Shown: positions 1-10,788 of the stretch, one piece after another
How positions within the stretch are numbered: the first letter of the stretch is position 1
Layout of the letters: the number at the start of each line of letters is the position of its first letter
Made by a program: the position numbers and the translations under genes
Notes under the pieces: model-generated
The model's input: only the letters and a program-made list of their open reading frames with translations
What the model was told of the DNA's origin: nothing
Database searches by the model: none
Assembly (NCBI GenBank): GCA_022592445.1
Contig: JABYQR010000075.1
Coordinates: forward strand, 62,001 to 126,000
From: Cytidiella melzeri
Lineage: Eukaryota; Basidiomycota; Agaricomycetes; Polyporales; Irpicaceae
Length of the DNA stretch: 64,000 nucleotides
Direction: 5' to 3'

Positions 1-1550
1 CCTCGAGCTCGTCTTCTTCGTCCGCTTCAGCCAGCCTTTCCAAAACGACGGCGTCTATATCGTCGTCTTCCTCCAACGCGTTGAACAGCGTCGTGCTTTG
101 CCTGCCCGATCCTCGGCGTACGTGACCGGACGTGGGTGCTGATATACCTCCAATGGGAGTGTTGCCGACGCCGTTCCAGCCGTCTATCGACATGCGACCA
201 GTTAAACTCAACCGAGGGTTCATGAGTCCACCCTCCAAAGCTGAGTGTCCGTTTGCACCGTGCATTCCGGCGGGCTTGCGCGAGATTTCCAGTAGATGGA
301 CTCCAAGAAATGTGATGGCGAAACCGGCAAGGAGTGATATGGAGTTGACGGGATCGGTTGTGTTAAAACCTTGGAATAAAATCACTGACGCTACAATGGT
401 AGCCGTGGAGAAGCCGACGTAATACAACGGATTCACGCTATGCTGAGAGTGTCAAAACAGGTCTATTGTCAAAAGAGAGGACGTACACATTGGTAGAGAA
501 TAAATCCAATGCTTTATTGAAGTAGTTCATCTGAACTACAATGCATCCTGCAGATACCAGGGCAAAAACATACGTGCTTGGGTGACCCAGCTGATTGTTT
601 CCGGCGAAAGTAAGCTTGATCGCAATTCCTAGACCTTTCACCGCCATGATAGATACAGAACCGGCGAGGGAGCATATAGAGATGTACACCAGAGGGTTTG
701 AACGGCCATATTTTGGGGCAACAGAGTATATCATGACCAGGCAGAATACGAGGACCGTGAAGCAATACAGCATGAACCCTTTTTCGTTTAAAATCAGCAA
801 AATACGCATTGAAGTGTCAAGGGATATACCTGGTTGTACTGAAAGATGGAGAATCTCGTCCACAGTCTGTATGTCCTTGTCTTCGGGGGCATGCAGGACA
901 ATGACCAGGGAACCAAGCAAGCAGAGGGTGCATCCTACTCGACCTATGTGTCCGAGTTCTTCGCCGAGCAGGAATGAAGCAAGTACAGCACTGGGCAGAA
1001 TGAGCTAAGTTGCAACAGGCGTCAACTGACACACGTACCCAACAATCACACTGCCTGCTCCAAGCGGCGTTATCAATATTGGCGGGGCGAATGTGTAAGC
1101 AGCAAAGTTGGCGACTAATGTAGAGTAGAATCAGAATGCGTCCCAAATCACACTCAGGTCGTTCAGAGCTCGGAGCACCTCAAGCTCACTTGCGGCATAC
1201 GTGGGAATGACAAAGTCTGAAGTAGTTACTTACTTTCGCCAAGAATCACTATATATCGAGAGCTGTGTCAACACTCTAAGACAAAGCAGGGGTTGCTCTC
1301 TGACGCACTGGTAGATATTCCTGCCCACCATATGGGGCTTTTGAGGTACGCAAAACTTTCACCTGCGCCGTTGGCGTAGTTTCCACGGTCTCCTGCATCG
1401 TTTAATCCCTGTCACAGGAGGTTCAATACCAGAGAGCTAGAAGAGCCAGTGCGCTTGTGCTCGTACTTTCTTGGTGATAATAAAGCTTGTCCCAATTGCT
1501 ACAGAGCCTGAGAGGGCTAAAGCCAAACCGATGTACTTGTCGTCGACCAT
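1..1550 (-). CDS. NIPA-type magnesium transporter, 3' end outside window
   Basis: Membrane protein of the NIPA (DUF803) family, which carries Mg2+ and related divalent cations across plasma or endosomal membranes. The start ATG is at 1550-1548 and gives MVDDKYIGLALALSGSVAIG, the usual first membrane segment with a short outside tail. Later exons read PPILITPLGAGSVIV, then GEELGHIGRVGC, LHAPEDKDIQTVDEIL, VAPKYGRSNPLVYISI and NNQLGHPSTYVF, all hallmarks of the family, followed by NPLYYVGFSTATIVAS. Introns are short and GT-AG; one lies near 821-774 and another near 480-432. The tail beyond residue ~330 is hydrophilic and acidic and continues past the left edge. The neighbour uS7m gene is divergent, 357 bases away. 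Family assignment is firm; transported ion is inferred from the family. Confidence 0.88.
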
Positions 1551-1907
1551 GCCCGAAGTCTGTCAGGCGCAATTGCTCCACGGCTCTTCTGCGCCAATTG
1601 ACTTTTCAAAAGGTGATTCTTGGTAATTGAAATGTCGTTGAAGAAAGAGTGTAGGGTGAGAACGAGATGTTCTAGCAAATTGAGGTATGTAGGCGTGGCG
1701 AGATGGAGGACATGAGCTGAGCGCGAGGGAAAATAGTTATTTTCCTAGATTGGACGGGAATGGAGTTAGTTTATCGTGAATTCTTGAATTATTGCATTGT
1801 GACCTGCCCACCACAACGAATACCGCGCAACAGCGAAAAGCATCTCTGCCGACGTCTAGAGCAGTACGTACCTGCATTATCTATGGCGACATTGCCCTCA
1901 CGACCTG
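1551..1907. promoter_or_regulatory. shared upstream region of divergent genes
   Basis: The 357 bases between the divergent starts of the transporter (1550, minus) and the ribosomal protein (1908, plus) must hold both promoters. No clear TATA box or named factor site was recognised. Confidence 0.4.
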
Positions 1908-2619
1908 TTGCCCAGGAGAATGCTGGCTTCGCTAAGAGCGACAACGTCACGCGCAGTGCTCGGGTCAAGGCGAGCTCTGTCCACCACACCTGCAGTACGC
2001 TCGGATACGCTGAAAGAAACCCTCACGGAAATTGGGGAAATATCTACTGGGAGCAAGACTTCCTTCGAAGGAGTTGCCGATCCTTCTGAGTCTCTCTTAC
2101 CTGCTCCGACGTTCGGCACCAAGCGACCTTTAATGCTGATACCGCCAGCGCAGGACCCTCTACTCAACTACCTCTCCAACACGATTATGCGAGACGGGAA
2201 GCGAGGCAAGGCCGACCAGACAATAACTCGGATGCTCACACTCATCCACACCATGACCCGCGCACCTCCGTTACCTATTCTCAGAGAAGCTGTTCTGGCA
2301 GCCTCGCCGCTGGTGAAGTGTATTAGCCAGCGCAAGTCTGTAAAGATTACGCAAAAACCCATTGCATTGAGCGAGAGACATAGGACGGCGTTCGGTGTCA
2401 AATGGATTCTCTGGGCGAGCGCACAAAGGCCAGAACCGACGTTGGATGCTAGATTGGCAAGGGAGGTCGTGGCAGTCTTGCAGGGCGATAGCAGAGCACT
2501 ATCAAAGAAAGCTGAGGTGCATAGACAGGCTATGATTAACAGGTGAGTAGCGCATACACTCGTGTGGGTCGCTCTTCTGATTCGTCACCTGCAGGGCAAA
2601 CATTGGCGTACGCTTATAG
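1908..2619 (+). CDS. RSM7: mitochondrial ribosomal protein uS7m
   Basis: Small-subunit mitochondrial ribosomal protein of the S7 family, which binds the 3' domain of the small rRNA at the decoding head. The first ~35 residues are Arg/Ser/Ala rich (SLRATTSRAVLGSRRALST), as expected for a mitochondrial import signal; the start could be ATG 1908 or 1923. The S7 domain begins at LLNYLSNTIMRDGKRGKA and includes MLTLIHTMTRAPPLPILREA and FGVKWILWAS. A single intron at 2543-2594 (GTGAGT...CAG) interrupts the end; reading through it would stop at once, whereas splicing adds ANIGVRL and a TAG at 2617, matching the conserved Asn-Arg-(Gly/Ala)-Asn tail of the family. About 219 residues in total. Confidence 0.9.
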
Positions 2620-3531
2620 ATATATACTCTTCGTAATCCTCGTACACATATTCATCCACCCTTTCACGGCTGCTGAAGTGCGAGCAAAACTCTGTCCTGC
2701 AACATGATGTGTCAGCCACGCGAATTTCCTTCATCTACTGCCTCGGTGCGCCTTTGGACCGTTCTTGCTCTCCTGAGATCATTCTAGATGAGTACAGTCA
2801 CACTAATCGAAATACGCAGCAGGAATCTTCAGTGATAGTTGTCTATAACGTACTCCGAAAAAACACCGGCGCACATTGCCTTTCATGACCAACGGTGTGA
2901 ACCATCCCAATCAAGACTCCGGTCGAAACAAATGCAAATGATAGTAATGTCGTCAAGGTTCGCTGTCTGCAGTCGCCCTCCTCGCGGTGTGGTGCCGGTT
3001 GCTCACCGGTGACCGTCGTAGTTGCGGTATTCCAGACCTGATCTGGCACGAAAACCACACGGATGCACAACTCCGAGTTCGGATCAATTTGCGCACTTTA
3101 CCGAACCACTCTGCTTGGTAACGATGTGGTTGGTGAACATCTTGAATAGCATGCTGTGCAGTGTCTCTAGCTCGCTTCTATCTTTACACTGCTGACACTA
3201 TCTGCACATTCGTTCAGATGCATACATTGAAGCGCTCCCTTCAGCCATATGCTTACGACGTAGGCGATGTAGAAGATGTTGGAAGTCATGTGGCTTTCAC
3301 AGATAGAAGGCGTCGTTCACCATGCCTCACATGCGAGGATGCAGATTCTCCAAGCTCCAGCATTCTCGACCATGCAAGCTGACACTGTGCGGAGGTTCTC
3401 CACCCATTTCGCTTCGTCGCATGCACACATGATCGTCCATTTGGAAGTGCCCAACGTATAAATACACCGCGCAACCGACCTCGACTGCTCGAGCTCTTCG
3501 AAGACTTCCCTTGGCATCAGCAGGAGCGACC
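2620..3531. other. intergenic, no gene seen
   Basis: Open frames here are short and overlap on both strands without any recognisable domain. The last ~100 bases contain CGTATAAATACACC (TATAAATA near 3458), about 70 bases before the carboxypeptidase ATG, a plausible TATA box for that gene. Confidence 0.45.
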
Positions 3532-5546
3532 ATGTTCTCGTCTACTCCTACCATGTTATCCGTCTTATGCACGTTGTTGTCGATCCCCTTGGTAATCGCC
3601 CGCCAAATTCCCATCGTGGATGGAGTTATTGGAGGAGTACCCACTCTTCCGAGGTTTCACGAAGCTGACGCTACCATTGTCCCTGCGGCAACTACTCCGG
3701 GCAAGCTGCGTGTGGTCGAGAATAGCGGGGTATGCGAAACGACTCCAGGCGTTTTTCAAGCCTCTGGATACGGAGACCTGACGTCCTCCGAAAGTTTATG
3801 GTACGCATACATCACCGTGCCTCGAATCGCCATGACAACTCTGTGCCTAGGTTCTGGTTCTTTGCAGCACGCCAGAATTCATCCACTGCGCCACTTGCGA
3901 TCTGGTTAAACGGCGGCGTGCGTTCGATTTCGTCATGATATGCCATTTTGGAATTCAAATTAGCTCGCAGCCCGGTAGCTCTAGCATGATCGGCTTATTT
4001 CAAGAGAATGGTCCCTGCAGGATCACCAACGATAGTAGCAGTGTCACCCTCAACCCGCAGTCCTGGAACAATGAGGTAAACATGTGAGTCGCGATGGTGA
4101 TGCTTTTGGTTCTATATGCACAGCCCATCAACGCATCGTGTGTCAGGCTTTACCTTGATCAGCCAGTTGGCGTAGGCTTCTCGCACGGTACAACGACTGT
4201 TGGCACGTCTACGCAGGCTGCACAGGATATTTGGAAGGTGTGTGCGGCGGTCACATTCCGCCACCGACTCGAGCTAATTTCTATTAGTTCCTGCAAATAT
4301 TCTTCGCCGATTCTCGCTTCAGCAAGTTCCAGGCCAATGAGTTCGCCATCTGGACAGAATCGTACGGCGGGCACTACGGACCCACCCTTGCTGAGTGAGT
4401 GTCCGGTAGTCTACTTTCGATGATGGTTTCCCGCTGCTGACGGAGCGCTCGGCAGCTACATCCTCACACAAAACGCGGGGATAGCAGCCGGGACGGTCAC
4501 GGGCACTACTATCAACCTCAAAGTCCTCGGTGTTGGCGATGGTTTGACGGTACGCTAAACAACGATGTCGGTGCAGCGCATCAGACTAATGACGCGCCGC
4601 AGGATCCGCTGTCACAGTATCCTGGATACATCAGCTATGCAGCGTCCAATCCGTAAGTCCCGCGATCTTTCTCTCATTGGACAATTCAGCCAATGTCGTG
4701 ACAGTTACCACGCACTGGTGTCGACGTCTACCATCAACTCAGCCAACAGCTCTTTCACTCGCTCAGGAGGATGTCGTGATCAAATCCAGTCTTGCTACAC
4801 TACAGGGTCCACGTCTACGTGCTCGAAAGCACAGTCATTTTGCAATAACGACATCTTGAGTCCATTAGCCGGAAATTATGACGTGTACTTCGTTCTTGCC
4901 AAAAACCCGGATGCCTACCCTCCCGATCTGTCGACCTACCTTGGTAGCTCCTCGCTAAAAACCAAGATCGGCGCTGAAAGCGACTGGCAGGAGACCAGTG
5001 ACCAGGTGTACGACAATTTCGCGAGCACTGGCGATTGGATGACGAATTCACGGCCACACCTTGAAAACGTGATCTCTGCCGGAGTGAGGACAATCGTCTA
5101 TGTCGGCGATGCGGTGCGCAAAAGGTTTTCCGCTCGGCAGATGAATCCGTACTGAACAGGAGCATAGGACTACATCTTGAATTTCAATGGCGTGGAGGCC
5201 ATGGTACGTTCTCGCTTTCCCTTATTGTGATTACTTCCTCATTATATCCTCCAGGTCAGCAACATCCAGACAACGGTGACGAGCTCACTGAACGCCACAC
5301 CATTATCCAATTGGACGGTTGCTGGTCAGGCCGCCGGTCTGTTCAAAAATGCGGGCACGTTCTCCTTTGTAAGGATCACTGGCGCGTAAGTAGATCCATT
5401 TAGCCGGGCTGCTTCAAAGATCTTACCTAGAGTTATGCAGTGGTCACGAAGTGCCTGCGTATACTCACGGCAAGCTTGCCTACGGTCAAGCCGCAAGTCA
5501 AATGTTCAACCAGATCATGAGCGGAAACCCACTCTCTTCGACATAG
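3532..5546 (+). CDS. secreted serine carboxypeptidase (peptidase family S10)
   Basis: Removes C-terminal residues from peptides at acidic pH; secreted or vacuolar. The chosen ATG (3532) gives a signal peptide of about 23 residues ([16 protein letters not shown]) after a short polar start. About eight short introns split the gene. The S10 landmarks are present in order: the substrate-pocket strand LAIWLNGG followed by [16 protein letters not shown], then [11 protein letters not shown], the nucleophile block [12 protein letters not shown] (Ser near residue 204), Cys-rich loop with [13 protein letters not shown], the catalytic Asp region [11 protein letters not shown] (the GDA/DYI junction is an intron at ~5119-5168), and the catalytic His in GAGHEVPAY. 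The usual Ala after Ser-Tyr is Gly here. Stop TAG at 5544. Several Asn-X-Ser/Thr sites fit a glycoprotein. All catalytic residues are kept, so it is probably active. Confidence 0.88.
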
Positions 5547-6229
5547 ACCCCAGCATCCCCGAGTATGTTGCTCTTCTAGGGCGAGAGAAATTATACCTGT
5601 ACATAGCCAAAGTTCTGTCCGGCTATGCCAATGCTCTCAACATCTTGCGCCGTCAATGTTGGCGCTGTTACGTGGAAGCGTCGGGGCTGAGCGTCTCTCG
5701 TACTTCTCGTGTTACCATCATCAGGGCGAGTCATCCCCACCAGTCTCACGTACAAGTGAGCATCGGTATGTCTAAATTTTGCCCTTTATTCAGTGTTTCA
5801 CCGATTGCAGTGAACGTCAGAACCGCAGTCATCGTGCGACGCGGAGACACCAATTGGCAACCTTGGCTGTTGTCTGCCCTTCTCATCGACCTCAGCTTGA
5901 CGGCGCCAGCGCGCCATTATGTTTTTCGACAGCAGAACCTAACGCAGAGCCATACCAAACCAAATCAAGTCAGAATGTCAAGCGAAGGGGCCGTGATCGC
6001 GCATTCGCTCCTCAGGTCTGCTTCGGATAAAAGGCATCCTCGAATATAGCGCACTATTTTTACAGCACATATAAAGGTATGTGTGCACTCAGTGCAGACA
6101 CTACAGCACCGTTTCTACTTCTCACTTCTGCCTTCGTCTCTCTCTTCCACTCATTCATACAGTTTTACTATCTTGCTTGATATCTTTCCCTTCGCAACTC
6201 ATCTGCAAACTTCTCTATCGAAGATCGTC
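5547..6229. other. intergenic, no gene seen
   Basis: A 200-codon open frame crosses this stretch but shows no domain and overlaps the carboxypeptidase tail in another frame. TATAAAGG at about 6070 lies 160 bases before the aldehyde dehydrogenase ATG, and pyrimidine-rich DNA (6110-6200) follows, typical of fungal promoters. Confidence 0.45.
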
Positions 6230-8129
6230 ATGTCTGCAGCGAACTCTCAATACACCTCTCTCGACGAGATCGACGTTGTCAGTATTTATTTTTGTCTACC
6301 CCCACTTCGTCGCACTTCAGCTCATCACACTCTTCTCTCGCAGATTTTTACTCGGATTTCCGAGACGTGGAAGTCTGGTGTCACACGTTCGCTTGAATAC
6401 CGCCGTCGTCAACTTCTGCAGCTTGCACGAATGGTTCAGGAGAACCACGTTGCATTCGAGGATGCTCTCTGTGCTGATTTGGGAAAACAACGTCTCGAGT
6501 GTGCATCTACCGAGTTGGGTCCCACTGTGCATGGGGCCCTTCACGCCGCAGAGCACTTGGAGGACTGGGCTAGGCCTGAGAAGCCCAAGGTGGATGCCTG
6601 GCGCAGCAACTGGGATGCCACTGTGTATCCCGTCCCCAAGGGTATTGCTTTGATCATATCGTAAGTTGTCTTCTAAACATCGACCTGACATTATACGATA
6701 TCTGACTTCCTTCCTCTAGTCCATGGAATTTCCCAGTCGTCCTTGCTTTGCTTCCCATGGTCGGAGCGATAGCTGCTGGATGTCCTGTTGTCCTCAAGCC
6801 TTCTGAACTTACGCCTACCGTTTCCGGCTTGCTCGCAAGAATGTTCGAACAGTACATGGATCCTGCCGCTTACATCGTCGTTCAGGGTGAAATCCCCGAG
6901 ACGACTAAGCTTCTGCATCTCCGTTGGAATCATATCTTGTACACTGGCAGTGGAAGGGTCGGTCGTCTTGTTGCCGCTGCAGCTGCCAAGCACGTCACTC
7001 CTGTCACTCTTGAACTCGGCGGCAAGAGCCCGGTGATCATCGCTCCCGACGCCGACATCGACCTGGCCGCTAAGCGTGTACTCTTTGGAAAGATACAGAA
7101 CTCTGGGCAGGTGTGTGGGAATTCGTGGCATGTGTTGTTCGTGACATTGTGTGCTCATTCCGGTCATAGCTTTGCGTCACTCCCGATTATGTTCTCGTTC
7201 CGAGGGCTATTGCCGAGGACTTCAAGAGAGCTATGAAGAAGGCTTATGCATCATTCTTCCCTACTGATCCCCTTGCTGCCGACTCGCCTTGGTCCAGAAT
7301 CGTCAACGATATGCAGTACAAGCGCCTCATGAACCTTATCCTCACTACGAAGGGTACAGTCCTCACTGGTGGCGTTGGCGACTTTAGGCGTAGGATTGCT
7401 ACCACGGTGGTGGGAGATGTGAAGCTCGACGATCCGTTGATGGAGGAGTACGCGCAATATTATTGAGCGTTCTCGTACTGGTGTTGACATTCTTCCTGTT
7501 AGGGAAATCTTCGGTCCTATTTTGCCCATCGTGGAGGTTGAGGACGTGGACGAGGCAATCTCGATTGTGGCTGATAGGTATGCTCGGCGATGATTGGTCA
7601 TCTCGTTATTCTCACTAATCGTGTTTTCAGGCATTCGCCGCTCGTGGTCTATGTCTTCTCCAATGATGAAGAGGTCAAGCAGAAATGTAAGCTTGTCATT
7701 CAACATATTGCTATTGACAAATTCTGATTGCATAATCAGGTCTTGAAAGGACGTCGAGCGGTAGCTTGATTTTCAACGATACGGTCTGGCAAATTGTAGT
7801 ACATGAAATGCCTTTCGGTGGCATTGGCGAGTCCGGATGTGAGTGTCTATTTTCACTGTGACAAGGTCGCCAAAGTGTTGATCCGACCTGTACTATGCAG
7901 ACGGCAGTTATTTCAGCAAAAACACGTTTGATGTCTTCACTCATCGCAGGAGCTATTGCAACATGCCCGCTGAGTTCGTTCTTCCGTTCCGTAATCATCA
8001 TCTCTAGCGCACTGATCAATGTGTACTCTTAGGCTCGAGCCCTTTATCGGTCACAGGTACCCCCCATACACCGACGAAGGCTACAGTGCGATGAGCGCAA
8101 ACGTGCATTTGACTATCCCCGAGAATTGA
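6230..8129 (+). CDS. fatty aldehyde dehydrogenase-like enzyme (ALDH class 3 type)
   Basis: NAD(P)-dependent oxidation of aldehydes to acids, probably medium or long chain by similarity to yeast Hfd1 and animal ALDH3. Exon 1 is very short (MSAANSQYTSLDEIDV, then an intron with donor GTCAGT). Landmarks in order: YRRRQLLQLARMV, EKPKVDAWRSNWD, SPWNFPVVLALLPMVGAIAA, VLKPSELTPTVSGLLA, the cofactor loop YTGSGRVGRLVAAAAA, the general base Glu in TLELGGKSPVI, and the catalytic Cys in NSGQ/LCVTPDYVLVP, with an intron between Gln and Leu. EIFGPILPIVEV and MPFGGIGESGYGSY close the fold. At least six introns. It ends AMSANVHLTIPEN with stop 8127-8129 and lacks the hydrophobic C-terminal anchor found in membrane-bound ALDH3 members, so a soluble enzyme is likely. 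Confidence 0.88.
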
Positions 8130-9660
8130 ATTGCAGTGGTCAACGCCCGCATTCGTATTCATAAGCGACTTTGTTATTAACTTATCATCCTTGAGTTTCA
8201 CAGGCCATGGGAATGGCTTTCTTATCTATCTTTAATCATTTATTTCCCCTAATTAAGCGGTGCTGTATATACCAATCATGTAATAAGTATACGCTCAATC
8301 GATTTAGCGTGAGCGCATCCTGGTTGAGGACGATTGGGCTGAAAATGGCGGAGTTTATGAAAAGTCGCAGGCTACTGTATCAGTCGATGATGTATTCGAG
8401 CAGCGAGTCCTTCAAACTACAGTCAACCCTCTCATAAGTCGTACCCTCAAAACAAGTGTGGTTCGCTATAACTGCCTCATGACTTGGATGCACTAATACA
8501 TGTGACGGTGGTGCAGATCAGAGCATCTGCTTTGACCTACGTCGTGCTGCACTCGTACTTCCAGATTGTCGACTAACCTACTTCATAGTACTTACGGCGA
8601 TCAATGCCGTCACACCCGACAACTTTAATATGAGCGTTGACATACCTGTCAGTCTTCGTTGCGACGACGCTTGACACATTCTCCGGGTCCTGATATACCG
8701 CATAGACACAGCGCTCCGTTGCAGATTGCTTTCGAGATATGGAGATCTGTCGTGTACCCTGTTGCGTATACGTCGCCGGTGACACCGAGGCTGCATTCCG
8801 CAACAAGAGTAGATTCACTGATACCAATGATAGGCCCGATGCTATATGGGCGGCGATTGCGCTCCGGAGCTATAAATTTGTTCGCCTAGATCATACACCG
8901 AGTTGTCAGCCTCAGTGAGAATCTGACAGCAAAGTGTAGATGACCAGAGTACGTACGTACTGCTCCATATCGCTACTATTGTAATGATATCGGAGATGCA
9001 ATCCACTTTTATCCGCGAATAGACAAGCAGGTCCTCTGTCAATTGGTGACCCGCCAGGGCACCCGGATTAAGATGGAAGCGCATCAGCGCGGGTAATCGT
9101 CGGTCTACTATACACGGATATCCAACAATTACGTACACTTGTATAAAAATTTCCGACTGGGACAGGAGAGCAGCATCCTCTGCTCATCCTGTACCAGGTA
9201 CGCATGTATGCGTTGTATCAATAGTAGCATCCTCTGCCCATCCTGTACCAGAATTGACATCCTTTGAATACATAGCACGGTCAATATGTTGATGTTAATT
9301 GGTGCGCGACTCACAAAAGCATGGAGGCGGGAGCTTGAGCAGGAGCGACTCCGAGATCGCAAGCATGATATTGAACGACTCTGAGTCGGAAGGGGTAGCA
9401 GTACCAGAAAAGGGAGCCGAGACATTTGTGGCGTTTTGTGCATGCCGCTGCCGGCTTGCTTACGTACATTGACAGTAGATTGTGCCGATGCGTGCCGGAT
9501 CACATCCATTCTCACTCGTCACTGCCGACCACATACGTTCAACGTCCGTCGTCCGGCAGACATGGCTGACGACTTATAGCCTTGACACTCACACTGGTAT
9601 GGTACCAGTAACACCCCACTATCGTCTCGTAGAACCCACTCGTCCTGCCCTCAGCGCAAA
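8130..9660. other. 1.5-kb intergenic region without a supported gene
   Basis: No domain was recognised on either strand. A near-repeat AGCATCCTCTGCYCATCCTG occurs twice, near 9171 and 9225, about 54 bases apart. Otherwise unremarkable AT-balanced DNA. Confidence 0.4.
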
Positions 9661-10516
9661 ATGAGGTTGCTTTTAACTGGAGCGACTGGCGTCGGCGAGT
9701 ATTTCCATCCTTCGAGCCCATTGTTGACCATCTCACTAGTCTCGCAGCCGGTCTCAATGTTTACAGAGCTGCTCTAGAGGACCCCACGGTATCAAAGGTT
9801 ACCTTGCTTTTGAGGAGAGAGATGCCCTCCTGGGCAGTTCTCCCTGCAAATGCGAGCGAGAAGACGACCACCATCGTTCATGATGACTTCAGAACATACA
9901 GCCCAGAGCTCGCGTCACGTCTGGCGCAACATGATGCATGCCTCTGGGCGTTAGGAAAGTCGGCAAGAGGCATATCAGAGGAGGAATATACCACCATGAC
10001 GCATGACTATCCCATGGCGATGCTCGCCGCTCTGCGCGACGCTGGAGTGGGAGAAGATAGACCGGCGGACAAGCCTTTTCAGTTCGTGTACTGGAGCGGC
10101 GAAGGTGCTGATCCTACAGAAAGGAGTGTACAAATGTGGGCTCGGGTGAAGGTGTGTCAATTGTCTGTTTATCACCTTGCAGCCTGATGCCGATATTTGG
10201 GTCCATTGACCAGGGACGTACCGAGAACCATGTGACCGAGTTTTGCAAGTCCACACCAGGCATGCGAGCGTATATAGTCAGGCCTGGGTATTTTGTGCCG
10301 CCTAGAAAGTATCCAGAAGATTGGACGAACCAACGCGCAGGCTGGGAGAGCGGGCTGGACTGCGTGCTAGGCCCTGCGGTGCGCCAGCTTACTCCATCTT
10401 TGACGATTTCGGTGGAGGACATGTCGAAGGTTGCTCTAGAGATTGCGAGAGGACGCTGGTCAGATGTACAGCTGTTCAGGAACAAGACCATGCGGGAGTT
10501 GTCACATCAGCTGTAG
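9661..10516 (+). CDS. NAD(P)-binding Rossmann-fold protein (SDR/epimerase-like)
   Basis: Small SDR-type protein with an N-terminal dinucleotide-binding loop MRLLLTGATGVAGLNVY. This loop forms only if a GC-AG intron at 9695-9747 (donor GCGAGT, acceptor CTCGCAG) is removed. A second, ordinary intron at 10153-10213 joins WARVK to GRTENHV. Other traits: HDDFRTYSPELASRLAQHDA, CLWALGKSARGISEEEY (Ser and Tyr positions as in atypical SDRs), FQFVYWSGEGADPTERS, MRAYIVRPGYFVPP and a C-terminal LTISVEDMSKVALEIA. About 250 residues. Similar proteins are common in Agaricomycetes and annotated only as oxidoreductase or NmrA/epimerase-like; substrate unknown. Confidence 0.78.
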
Positions 10517-10788
10517 GATATGAAGGGCGCTGATTTGCGCTGCTTTGTACTCGAAGCGTATATCTATATCTATACCCTAATTTGTTCTTATACGAAGAAA
10601 TTGTGTAATCAGTGCGTATTCAAGATTCATACACCTGGCACGGCGCTGAGTATTCTTGAGCTCGGCAAACGCTCAGCAGCCGCAATGTATATACATAGTG
10701 GAATAAATAGCTCAGTTGTGAAACATGCGTGGACTCCCTCCGAAGCACTGCTTCGAATCCAACGACGGCGCTCTCTCTCTCTCACCAA

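Noticed and set aside
5435..6049. 204-codon plus-strand frame after the carboxypeptidase
   Set aside because: Overlaps the last carboxypeptidase exon in another frame and shows no domain or conserved composition.
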